Part shown: in pieces, positions 1-6,669 of the stretch
How the letters are laid out: each line of letters starts with the position of its first letter
How positions within the stretch are numbered: the stretch's first letter is position 1
Program-made: the position numbers and the translations under genes
The notes under the pieces: generated by a model
The model's database searches: none
Told to the model about the DNA's origin: nothing
The model's input: the letters and a program-made list of their open reading frames with translations, nothing else
Assembly: GCA_019677205.1 (NCBI GenBank)
Contig: JAAMXY010000739.1
Span: forward strand, 1 to 10,423
DNA length: 10,423 bases
Direction: 5' to 3'
Origin: Pinguiococcus pyrenoidosus
Taxonomy: Eukaryota; Sar; Pinguiophyceae; Pinguiochrysidales; Pinguiochrysidaceae

Positions 1-64
1 CTAACCCTAACCCTAACCCTAACCCTAACCCTAACCCTAACCTAACCCTAAACCCTAACCCTAA
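1..64. repeat. Terminal telomere repeat, (CCCTAA)n
   Basis: The window starts with a run of CCCTAA units on the plus strand (TTAGGG on the minus strand), which marks a left chromosome end. Six-base units run to position 40, followed by one 5-base variant CCTAA (41-45), one 7-base variant CCCTAAA (46-52) and two regular units to 64. Unique sequence begins at 65 with GGGACG. Variants clustered at the inner edge are common where telomere meets subtelomere. The orientation is that expected of a real end, not an internal tract. Only the innermost part of the telomere is likely present. Confidence 0.97.
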
Positions 65-251
65 GGGACGCAAGTACCTTCGTAGTGGCTGCAAAGAACT
101 CTTGCTGGGCCTTCCGTTCCTCCTGACGTTCCAGCTTCCGCTCCTTCAAGAAGGACAGGAGGGCAACTTCGATGTCCTCAGACCGCTTGCGCTTCTTGCG
201 ACCTGTGAGCTTGGAAGCCATGCAAGCAAGCTGCTTGATATGGTCTGACAA
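48..251 (-). pseudogene. C-terminal coiled-coil remnant of a possible Myb/SANT-like protein, capped by telomere
   Basis: This minus-strand open frame has no ATG at its upstream edge; the first usable codon is TTG. It encodes a lysine/arginine/glutamate-rich stretch: a basic patch (GRKKRKRSED) followed by a charged helix (LLSFLKERKLERQEERKAQ) ending in FFAATTKVLASL. A basic patch plus a Glu/Arg coiled coil is the usual C-terminal tail of Myb/SANT-like and trihelix proteins, and the segment at 538-1068 on the same strand resembles the DNA-binding part. The last codons are made of telomere repeat (LRVRV) and the TAG stop at 48-50 comes from the 7-base TTTAGGG variant. The frame is therefore probably a gene broken and healed by telomere addition. 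A consensus CAG splice acceptor lies just upstream (about 246-248, minus strand), so it may be a terminal exon. The family call is by residue pattern only. Confidence 0.4.
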
Positions 252-537
252 ACGATGGAGGATTATGACACAAGATGGAGTGTCAAGTGTATGTGATACA
301 TCATTGAGTGTTAGGAGACGTAGTCTGGTCTCTGAATTGGGGTTTACATCCCATTGGTTGAGATAAGGTGAACTCCTAAAAGTATGTGTTTTGGTTGGTT
401 TGGAGTTTTAGGGTAGAAGATCCCGTTTGCTGATTGGCCAGGCTTTGACGTAGACTACAAGAAACCGTCAGAGTGTCAGCAGTGTGTGATCTGGAGCAGG
501 CAGGCACAACTTCCAACAACACCGTTCTTTTATCAGG
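252..537. other. No clear gene; possible intron or degraded exon of the minus-strand remnant
   Basis: This stretch lies between two minus-strand frames that may belong to one gene. On the minus strand a donor-like GTAACC overlaps the stop of the upstream frame (about 538-540), and an acceptor-like CTGCTCCAG follows near 490. The sequence after that acceptor stays open for about 40 codons, to a stop near 405. I could not recognise that reading as protein. A TTTTAGGGTAG telomere-like motif is at 406-416, and an 11-bp GCTGATTGGCC (429-439) recurs at 1033-1043. Confidence 0.3.
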
Positions 538-1068
538 TTACTTCAGTTTGTTCACCACTGCTCCCCAAACAGACTTGCTTTCACTCCTTAACGAAAGATG
601 GGCTTTCTCCTCGTACACGATGCGACAGAGAGTGTCCCTGATCTCTGTCGACTGCCATGGCACCCTCTGCTGATGAAGCTGAAGAACCGCGCGAGTTTGT
701 TCTGCGATTTGCCAAGGAGAGCTCATTTTGATGGCGAGGATGAATCTCTCCAGCTGGAGCTGCTGCCATTCAAACTGCCTGATCTCTGTCGACTGCCATG
801 GCACCCTCTGCTGATGAAGCTGAAGAACCGCGCGAGTTTGTTCTGCGATTTGCCAAGGAGAGCTCATTTTGATGGCGAGGATGAATCTCTCCAGCTGGAG
901 CTGCTGCCATTCAAACTGAGAACGCGCGAAATTCTGTCCCGTGCTCACGTTCGATTGGTCGAAGGACTGGTTTCTCCAAAACACTCTGGGGCGAAGCCCG
1001 AAATCAGGATGAAGTACGTGGGTTTGGAAAATGCTGATTGGCCTCCGTGCTTTCGCCTTTCGACGCAA
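538..1068 (-). pseudogene. Myb/SANT-like (trihelix-type) DNA-binding protein fragment
   Basis: This minus-strand frame has no ATG at its upstream end (the first start-like codon is TTG at 1066-1068). It reads about 176 codons to a TAA at 538-540. Its last third has the spacing of a Myb/SANT-like or trihelix helix pair: a tryptophan opening helix 1 (VPWQSTEIRDTLCRIV), an acidic turn, then a Lys-Ser-Val-Trp opening helix 2 (SKSVWGAVVNKLK). The third helix is not visible before the stop, so the domain is cut or continues past an intron. Ahead of it is a Gln/Leu-rich helical stretch, present twice through an exact 141-bp duplication that also doubles the first half of helix 1. The plus strand also has an open frame here (598-1176), because the duplication is a multiple of three. 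I prefer the minus reading for its domain-like pattern, but with limited confidence. Confidence 0.35.
637..918. repeat. Perfect 141-bp tandem duplication
   Basis: Bases 637-777 are repeated without a single difference at 778-918. The match fails at the bases just outside (636 versus 777, and 778 versus 919), so the unit is exactly 141 bp, or 47 codons. Both strands therefore keep their reading frames through it. Absence of any mismatch means it is very recent, maintained by conversion, or an assembly artefact. Confidence 0.97.
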
Positions 1069-1580
1069 CCCGAAAACCTCTACTTGAAGACAAGAAATGC
1101 GCGTAGGCAGTTAAAGGAACCAATGGTGAGCAACCGAAGGGTCCGAGGAGGTACTTCATTGGTGATAAAAGTTTAAGAATCGTTATCGATCCCAAACATG
1201 GAAAGAACCCTGCGATATCCAAAGAATTGGAACACCTGTAACGATGATCCATTGGCTACGAAAAAGCCTTCGCCAAGGCCAAATTGGATTGTAGGTTAGC
1301 TAGACTCCTGTGCCGAACGACCATTTCCACCAATGGTTTGCTGGGATTTGTATTCTGATTCTAGAAGCTTTCAGACTCTATTTCTTCTTGACGGAATCAG
1401 CCCAATCGGTGGTTGCGAGTAAAGAGCCTCGTCCAATGAAGAGCCTTCTCTCAAGAACCTCCGCTGTGAATACTTATGTAGCGGAGCGAATGGACGCGCA
1501 TAGACGTGCATACTACGGATACAAAAGACAAACGAGATTCTCGAAGGTCCACTGCTGGCGTGTTTCTCAATTCAACGTTG
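1069..1580. other. No convincing gene
   Basis: Only short frames are present. One plus-strand frame of about 45 codons between stops (about 1106-1240) reads RRYFIGDKSLRIVIDPKHGK and looks protein-like, but it has no start and no family I recognise. A 96-codon plus frame (1310-1600) opens with ATG yet has an unremarkable composition. Several CCAAT/ATTGG motifs are scattered here. I annotate nothing firm; decayed transposon or exon sequence is possible. Confidence 0.3.
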
Positions 1581-1666
1581 ATGACGATGCGTCAGCATGA
1601 CCAAGTGTTCTTACGCCTGGAGCAGTTTCGCAGAGAGTGGAAGACGACAAGAGAACATCATATCTG
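1581..1666 (+). other. Candidate 5' coding exon of the 743-aa membrane protein gene
   Basis: An ATG at 1581 opens a 28-codon helical, charged reading (VFLRLEQFRREWKTTREHHI) that ends at a textbook splice donor, CTG|GTAAGT, with the intron starting at 1667. If the intron ended at the CAG at 1845-1847 (181 nt), the exon would join in phase to the open sequence upstream of the ATG at 1921. That frame has no stop between 1834 and 1921. A CTAAC branch-point-like sequence lies within the interval but far from the acceptor. The model is inferred from splice consensus and phase alone; the long ORF starting at 1921 needs no intron. Confidence 0.25.
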
Positions 1667-1737
1667 GTAAGTTTCTGCATCGAGTTACACTAGATTCTTG
1701 CGGTCGGTGGGAGACAAAGCCGACTCTAACAAACAAG

Positions 1738-1822
1738 TTGGTAACAACTTGGTAACAACAAAAGCTTGGAATCGCGTTCCTTCGCCCGAATAGCAGGTGA
1801 ATCTGTTAGCAAGTGAATCTGA
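1738..1822. repeat. Two short tandem duplications (11 bp x2 and 16 bp x2)
   Basis: TTGGTAACAAC occurs twice back to back at 1738-1759. TAGCAGGTGAATCTGT at 1791-1806 is followed at once by TAGCAAGTGAATCTGA at 1807-1822. Both lie just upstream of the large ORF, in what may be its 5' intron or leader. They look like small slippage duplications. Confidence 0.85.
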
Positions 1823-1920
1823 ACTACGGTTGAGTACGAACAATCAGTCGCATCGTAGACGAAACCGTCGAAGCAGCCCACAACTGTATCACTCGCGTTG
1901 TCAAGAGCTCGTTTGCGAGC

Positions 1921-4152
1921 ATGGGCGACGTAGGTGATGGAAGCAAAGACCTTGCAAGCGTACTGCGCGATGTGTTTCAAGATCCTGCATGCACACGTGT
2001 TTACGTTCAGAATGGCCTTGACGAAAGCACGCCTTGCAAAATTCTCTCGAAACAAGGTTTTATCTACATCCTGCAGGAGGACCCAGACTTCGACGAAAAT
2101 GATTACACTCCGGACAAAGGACTTGATTTGGTAGACCGATTCGATAAGGACGGAGTTGTCCACATGAGTGTGCTGGCCGAAGACATACAACGAAGCGCAC
2201 ACAACCTGGTTCCTCGAGACTACAAAGAGATCAAGATCGACGTTACGTATGGCGACTACAGCGCGATTCTCTTTTCAGTGACAGTTAAGCGTTTGCGCAC
2301 GGAGGAAAACCAGACGTTTGCTGTGACGAAAATACTCCCCTCTGAAGGTAGTGCTCTTAAGTTCGTTCGGTATGATAAGGATGATGTGCGTAAGACCTAC
2401 GTAAAGGATAGAGATGCCAACAGCTCCGACAAGATTGAGGTCTTTCGGGTGGAATATGGTACTTCGAAGCACCTGAGTTGGCGGGAAAAGACAACATTCA
2501 AGCTCTGCGTCGGCAACGTTGATCCGATGTTTCAAAATATGAGGAAATTTCTCCCAAGCGAAGCACTACCAGCTGCTGAATACGATGCGATTCTCGATTA
2601 CGTTGGAGAAACCGACGGCATTTGTCTTGGTGAAAGTAAGCTGTCGCGTCAAGCGAAAGAAAGTTTTGAGCGCATGACGGACATCCCTTCCTACACGGGG
2701 TTAGCGTCACTTCTTTTACTGATCGTGCTGGCATTTTCTGCGTACGGTTCCATTCAGCAAAGCGTCAATCTCGGAGTCTTTACAAGTGTTGGTGTTATTA
2801 CCATCGCCATGAATGTTCCGTGGCATTCCACTGTCACCAAAGGTGCAGCGATGAAGGCGTTTCAAAACTACGGAGATTTTGCATGCACCCAGATATTTGC
2901 CGAATCCGCGGCTCGCGGAGCACTCGATAAATGGGTGCTCCAAGCCCTTCTTGGCTTGGCAGATGTTGTAGTTGAGTTCGAAGATGAGACGTTGCAGATA
3001 GTGTTGCTCGCTGTGATACTCTTGTTCGTGTCCCTCGGTTTTCTTCCCTCGGTGTTGGGATTCCTACGCAAACTTGTCGGAACTCAGCATCGTCACATTG
3101 GAGAAGGCAACATAGTCGAGGTGGAAACAAACGGCTTGGAGGCTGCGCAAACGAACCACAAAATCAGCGAAACCGATGGCCATGCGAAAGCTATTGTAAC
3201 GAACTGGCACAAAGAAATGTCCATCTCTCTCCTCGGTTTGTGCAACGCGCGCGTCGGAATCTTTGCGGAGGTCCGAGACGTGGTACTTTCCGTTGTATGC
3301 TTGTTTGAGTTGGTGGATGCTGTCGCATTTACACCCGTGTATGCATGTCTCTGGTATGTGTCTGCACGTCTCTCTGCTCTTGTGTCTGAGCGGAGCGGAT
3401 GCCAGCAGACTTTCAGTTCGCATTGCGACCCTGGCCGCTTCTTGCGTTTCTTGCAAAATTGTTGGCGCTTCATTGCATGGGCGGGCTTTCCTGTTACAAT
3501 TGCAGTGACGTTGGCTTTCTCCCCTCTGGCATGGTGGGTGAACCTGCTTATCCTGCTTGGCATACTTGTTGTCTTTTGGATAGCTTATTGGTGCATTTAT
3601 CATGGAGATGAGAGGCATCTTCTGCTCGACCCCGTCAACGTCAAAAATGATTGGTTTGCGCTTTGGCGGTCTTACTTGGACAGGCTAGGTCGAAATATTG
3701 CATGTATCCCGACCTGCTCGTGTGGTCAAACTGCTGCCGAAGGCGATGCAAACCTTGTGAAGGTTATCTCGACATGCTACAATCCGTATTCTCATCAGTA
3801 TCCGACCGTGCGGGTATACACGGAGTTTCGGCATTATGAACCCGAAATGCTCGTGTCTTTTGGGTCGTACGCTTTCTCGAATGTCTATACACCTCGCTTT
3901 GGAATTTGCGAGGTCGCGAACTACAACGAACAAAAAGAAAGCCTAAGCTGGAAAGCCTTTGTCGACTGGTCTAAGCCAATAGCACGAGTGCAAGCCTATC
4001 TGGCCGGAGATGATGGCGCCAAGGAAACGGAAGAAACTGTCCTTAACACTTCAGAGACGAAAAATGGCGCTGAGGCCAAGGAAACGGAAGAAGCTGTCCT
4101 TGACTCTTCAGAGACGAAAGATGGCGCTGAGGTCAAAGCAACGGACAGCTAA
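1921..4152 (+). CDS. Polytopic membrane protein of unknown family, 743 aa
   Basis: I do not recognise the family. Residues 1-255 are soluble and mixed in character, with no signal peptide, so the N terminus is probably cytosolic. Six hydrophobic segments follow, at about 259-278, 281-300, 359-382, 452-480, 517-538 and 540-560. The first two and the last two form tight pairs, and segments 3 and 4 flank a hydrophilic loop (about 383-450). A soluble tail (561-695) carries a Cys cluster (CIPTCSCGQ, 595-603). The last 45 residues are acidic and contain a 19-residue unit twice. The ATG has A at -3 and G at +4. The frame is open 29 codons upstream without another ATG, so an extra 5' exon is possible. 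No channel, transporter or enzyme motif was found, so function is not assigned. Open length, balanced composition and clear TM topology make a real gene likely. Confidence 0.85.
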   Translation: MGDVGDGSKDLASVLRDVFQDPACTRVYVQNGLDESTPCKILSKQGFIYILQEDPDFDENDYTPDKGLDLVDRFDKDGVVHMSVLAEDIQRSAHNLVPRDYKEIKIDVTYGDYSAILFSVTVKRLRTEENQTFAVTKILPSEGSALKFVRYDKDDVRKTYVKDRDANSSDKIEVFRVEYGTSKHLSWREKTTFKLCVGNVDPMFQNMRKFLPSEALPAAEYDAILDYVGETDGICLGESKLSRQAKESFERMTDIPSYTGLASLLLLIVLAFSAYGSIQQSVNLGVFTSVGVITIAMNVPWHSTVTKGAAMKAFQNYGDFACTQIFAESAARGALDKWVLQALLGLADVVVEFEDETLQIVLLAVILLFVSLGFLPSVLGFLRKLVGTQHRHIGEGNIVEVETNGLEAAQTNHKISETDGHAKAIVTNWHKEMSISLLGLCNARVGIFAEVRDVVLSVVCLFELVDAVAFTPVYACLWYVSARLSALVSERSGCQQTFSSHCDPGRFLRFLQNCWRFIAWAGFPVTIAVTLAFSPLAWWVNLLILLGILVVFWIAYWCIYHGDERHLLLDPVNVKNDWFALWRSYLDRLGRNIACIPTCSCGQTAAEGDANLVKVISTCYNPYSHQYPTVRVYTEFRHYEPEMLVSFGSYAFSNVYTPRFGICEVANYNEQKESLSWKAFVDWSKPIARVQAYLAGDDGAKETEETVLNTSETKNGAEAKETEEAVLDSSETKDGAEVKATDS
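4018..4131 (+). repeat. 57-bp imperfect tandem repeat encoding an acidic C-terminal tail
   Basis: Two 57-bp units (4018-4074 and 4075-4131) encode AKETEETVLNTSETKNGAE and AKETEEAVLDSSETKDGAE, residues 700-718 and 719-737. A degenerate start of a third copy follows (VKATDS). Differences between units are few and keep the charge pattern. The tail is likely disordered, rich in Glu, Thr and Ser, and faces the side of the membrane set by the last TM segment. Confidence 0.9.
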
Positions 4153-4413
4153 AGGTCTTATCCGCATCAATCGGTTGTTCAAGGGAGGCTCACCGTAGTT
4201 GTAGTAGTGTGTGATGGATGAGGAAGACGGCACTTGCTCGAAGCGATCACCAGAAGGAAGCTCTACAGTAGCAGTAATATCAAGCAGAGGATACGTATCT
4301 GGAGCACCTTGAATCAATAATTAACAAATTTTGCATCAGTTAAGGCAACGACATTTGCATCGTTTGTGAATGCAGTTCTAGTTGGATTTTTGTGACACGA
4401 AGGCTGCGCAGCA
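4153..4413. other. Intergenic, no gene seen
   Basis: This is the 3' flank of the membrane protein gene. It is AT-rich around 4315-4335 (AATAATTAACAAATTTT). No open frame of note on either strand reads like protein. It may hold the polyadenylation region of the upstream gene. Confidence 0.4.
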
Positions 4414-5099
4414 TCAATCGTTCATTCCATCTCTCACAGCCCGCAGACACATTGCGACGCTGGGAACCGATTCCCATGATCTTTTCAGCGTCTTTGATAG
4501 CACCTGTAGATCAACTTGACGAATGAGCTTCTGCACAAGTTGAGAATGAAGTGAGCATCATCGGCACGTGGCCGATGATTGATAAAGTCACTTCCAACGT
4601 TTCACCATCTGCTCAAGGCGGCATCTCTTCCAGCTTCGCCCGCTGTGCTGGGAGCCACTGGGTCCGAATGTGGTTCGACAAAAGGTTCGTGATCTGCTGG
4701 AGCACGGCGTGGATTCCCAGCTTGGACGGATCATACTCGAGTTCTGGTTCCCCCGCTCCTCGCCTTTCGCACCAGCCCTGCAGCCAGCTGCGCTCGATTT
4801 CTGTAGCTTCACCCAGCCCATCCCGACCGAGGTGTTGGTGTCGCGATTCACCACCGGAACCAACCTCTCGATGCCAACGTCGTCCGTCATGCACGCTACC
4901 CCGCAGAACCATACGCTGCGCCAGCATCTCGTCACCACCGCCAGGCAGGTCCACTGCACCACCCCGGCCTCGGCAGAACGTGCAGGATCCGCCAATAGGT
5001 TGTCACGTTCGCTGGCCGTGGAGGGAGCATCCCAGAGACGCCACCACTGCTGCAAGTGCCCGAAGGTTGGATTGGCTCGCCTGGTCGTAGGCGGTTCGG
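4414..5099 (-). pseudogene. Dynamin-superfamily GTPase remnant, several frameshifts
   Basis: Minus-strand pieces in alternating frames line up in the order expected of a dynamin-like large GTPase. First, near 5090-5030, comes a hydrophobic strand ending AAVVAS, then DAPSTASERDNLLADPAR in a second frame. TCLAVVTR (4950-4927) corresponds to the TKxD guanine-binding strand. GIERLVPVVNRDTNTSVG (4875-4822) corresponds to the family's conserved VVNR strand. After a shift, EATEIERSW leads to LGIHAVLQQITNLLSNHIR and QWLPAQRAKLEEM (down to 4613), matching the junction into the stalk (LGIPxLxxxLxxxLxxHI..LP). The P-loop end is missing. A 47-codon frame at 4414-4557 (ESVPSVAMCLRAVRD) faintly recalls the effector domain and is less certain. 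At least three frame changes and no start codon make this a broken copy, unless many small introns are invoked. Confidence 0.55.
4557..4579. repeat. Perfect inverted repeat with a CACGTG core (hairpin or G-box)
   Basis: ATCATCGGC (4557-4565) and GCCGATGAT (4571-4579) are perfect reverse complements around a 5-base loop ACGTG. CACGTG at 4565-4570 is the core of a G-box/E-box, a bZIP or bHLH site. It lies within the decayed dynamin remnant, so a regulatory role is unproven. Confidence 0.6.
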
Positions 5100-5115
5100 T
5101 GCTCGGCGGTGCGGA

Positions 5116-5128
5116 TTTTAGGGTTAGG
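5116..5128 (+). repeat. Short interstitial telomere-like tract
   Basis: TTTTAGGGTTAGG sits between the dynamin and J-domain remnants, with the G-rich strand on plus (opposite to the terminal telomere). It is under two full units, so chance cannot be excluded. However, the recognisable parts of both neighbouring gene fragments stop right at it: the J-domain frame ends in a TAA made from it, and the GTPase lacks its N-terminal half. Confidence 0.55.
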
Positions 5129-5350
5129 CCTTGTTCAAATTGTTCGCCGCTTCCGGCGCATCCTTGGGGTTGGTGCGGTCCGGATGGATGATACTGCTGG
5201 GGCGGAAGTATGTGATGTAGAAGTGGGTTGTTTTAAGTCGTATATCTTGGATGTGGAAATCCGCATCAGGAAGCACGAATCACATCCCCGTGCATACCTT
5301 TTACCCTTGAGTGTACTGGGACTGGCATCAACGCTCCGTCGATGGCTATT
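5127..5350 (-). pseudogene. J-domain (DnaJ-type co-chaperone) remnant
   Basis: On the minus strand, 5198-5127 reads SSIIHPDRTNPKDAPEAANN then LNKA, followed by TAA. This fits the core of a J-domain: the HPD tripeptide that stimulates Hsp70 ATPase (5186-5178), then helix III with the EAxxxLNxAY spacing, where the final Tyr is replaced by the stop. Upstream (about 5338-5300) another frame reads SVDASPSTLKGK, resembling the LGVDxxxSxxxLK start of a J-domain. The two could be joined by a GTATGC...CCCAG intron, 5297-5197 (101 nt), in phase, although helix II would then be short. Without splicing, a stop at about 5282 separates them. The gene is cut off at the telomere-like tract. I call it a truncated remnant. 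Confidence 0.5.
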
Positions 5351-5825
5351 CGAGGTGGAAACGGGCCGCAAGCAAGAGTGCCCACGGCACCCCAGGCAAG
5401 CGCTGGAGGAGTATTGGATCCTGGCGCATCCGAGTATGTAGTTTCGCGGGACTACCGCGGCTTTTCGCTGGTAGGTTAGACGCTGGGGGCGGGGGGGGCA
5501 TCTTGTGTGAAGTCTCGAAGAAAGATATCCCTAGAGCTAACGTGATTGCTTCGAGAAACCCTGTCTTCCAATGTTCTCTGAAGGTCATGGAAGCGCTCAT
5601 TGGTTTTTGTGGAGTTCTTCTTCTGGAATGGCGGTCTTGAAAGGTCTCCGCGGACGATTGGGGTGTCGAGGACTTCCATATAGTCTTTACCCTACCGTAT
5701 TCTGCTAAGAAATACACTCCTCTAAAACGCCAGTTTGTGGTGGAGCCGCCTCCTCAATTCTGTGACAGCCCCAAACCCCTTCCCCCTCCCCCTTCCCATC
5801 TCGCAGAACACCGAAGCACGCAGCC
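5351..5825. other. No confident gene; leader of the downstream secreted protein
   Basis: Overlapping frames exist on both strands and none is persuasive. The best is a 67-codon ATG frame on minus (5679-5476; starts MEVLDTPIVRGDLSRPPF), with protein-like charge but no recognised family. It could be a 5' exon of the J-domain remnant. A G-run (5484-5499) interrupts the region. From about 5766 a strongly pyrimidine-rich run ends in CTCGCAG just before the ATG at 5826, which suits a 3' splice site or a promoter-proximal leader. Confidence 0.3.
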
Positions 5826-6431
5826 ATGGTGTCGAGAATCAGCGCAGCCACCATCGCCGCACTCGGGCTAGTCCTTGCTACCGCGAATGCGGAAGTGTAC
5901 CTGGCGTGCTCGGACTCCGCCCACGAGCACGAGAATGCTTGGTTTGGGATGCTCCTTCCCAACATCACGGGTCCAGACAACGAGGGGTTTACCACCCGCG
6001 TGTGCGCAAACTGGATGACCCTGGACAACACCGACGCGGAGTCGCGGATTCTAAAGCAGTGCAAATGCACGTCATACTCGTGCAATTCTTACAACTGCTT
6101 TGACAGCGACGGAACGCTCACGTTTCGCGCTGACCTCGACGAGACGCGAGAGAGGCTGAAGCAGTGGGAAAAGGATATGCCGTCGTCAGCGATGCTATAT
6201 TTGACCATAGCCGCTGCCTACGCGAGTTTGCATGTGCTATCCAGCCGTGGCTTCCTGAGGAAGGCGTACATCGATCTCGCAATGCTGCCCATCGTCATGA
6301 TCATCCTTTGGGTTCTCCTTCCGAAGGATGCCCACATATATATGTTTAGTGTGGGACTTGCGGCAGTGACACTGGCCATCAATGCAGGAGGGACGTACTT
6401 GCATCGTGTCTTGTTTCCTCAGGATTCTTGA
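5826..6431 (+). CDS. Secreted-pathway membrane protein with Cys-containing ectodomain, 201 aa
   Basis: The family is not recognised. Residues 1-22 are a classic signal peptide (basic start, AALGLVLATA core, likely cleavage after ANA). An ectodomain follows (23-120) with six cysteines (28, 60, 79, 81, 86, 91), the last four tightly spaced as CKCTSYSCNSYNC, and one N-glycosylation sequon NIT (46-48). Three hydrophobic segments come next (about 122-140, 148-166, 171-192) with a basic link RGFLRK between the first two, and then a short tail. The protein likely enters the ER and resides in the plasma or an endomembrane, with its Cys-rich part outside or lumenal. The ATG has G at -3 and +4. The spacing of cysteines suggests three disulfides. 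A cell-surface or sensor role would be a guess. Whole and intronless in this window. Confidence 0.82.
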   Translation: MVSRISAATIAALGLVLATANAEVYLACSDSAHEHENAWFGMLLPNITGPDNEGFTTRVCANWMTLDNTDAESRILKQCKCTSYSCNSYNCFDSDGTLTFRADLDETRERLKQWEKDMPSSAMLYLTIAAAYASLHVLSSRGFLRKAYIDLAMLPIVMIILWVLLPKDAHIYMFSVGLAAVTLAINAGGTYLHRVLFPQDS

Positions 6432-6669
6432 GAGGAGGCTTAATTGATGATGAGGTTGGTTTGGGGGGGAAGCTTTACTAATATACATACATGTAATCTA
6501 TATATCGTTGGTTTTCCAACCTGGCTCACATCGGATCGAGAACAACTTTTTGTTTTGCCGACGTCCATCCATGTTGCTCCAAACAGCCACTTGAAAGAAG
6601 TGTGCGGGCGTCGCCAACATCCACGGTGCACTGCCCGACCCCGATAGAAGTGCCATCCCCCCCAAAAAC
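6432..6669. other. Convergent intergenic region
   Basis: This separates the 3' ends of the secreted protein gene (plus) and the Fic gene (minus). It holds an AT-rich stretch (ATATACATACATGTAATC, from about 6481) that may serve polyadenylation. No frame here reads like protein. Confidence 0.5.

Noticed and set aside
598-1176. 192-codon plus-strand ORF over the tandem duplication
   Set aside because: It is open partly because the duplicated unit is a multiple of three. Its reading shows no domain pattern, while the minus strand has a SANT-like one. The choice is not certain.
1106-1240. Short plus frame RRYFIGDKSLRIVIDPKHGK as a possible transposon piece
   Set aside because: It looks protein-like, but I could not match it to an RNase H, integrase or other family with any confidence.
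1726-2202. 158-codon minus-strand ORF overlapping the start of the membrane protein
   Set aside because: It begins at a non-ATG codon and mirrors the strong plus-strand coding frame.
3064-3618. Long minus-strand ORFs inside the 743-aa gene (184 and 156 codons)
   Set aside because: These are antisense shadows of the plus-strand gene, with no domain pattern and Arg/Thr/Ser-rich shadow composition.
4551-5191. Plus-strand ORFs of 179 and 173 codons in the remnant region
   Set aside because: The readings are Ser/Pro/Arg-rich with no motif. The opposite strand carries ordered dynamin and J-domain motifs.
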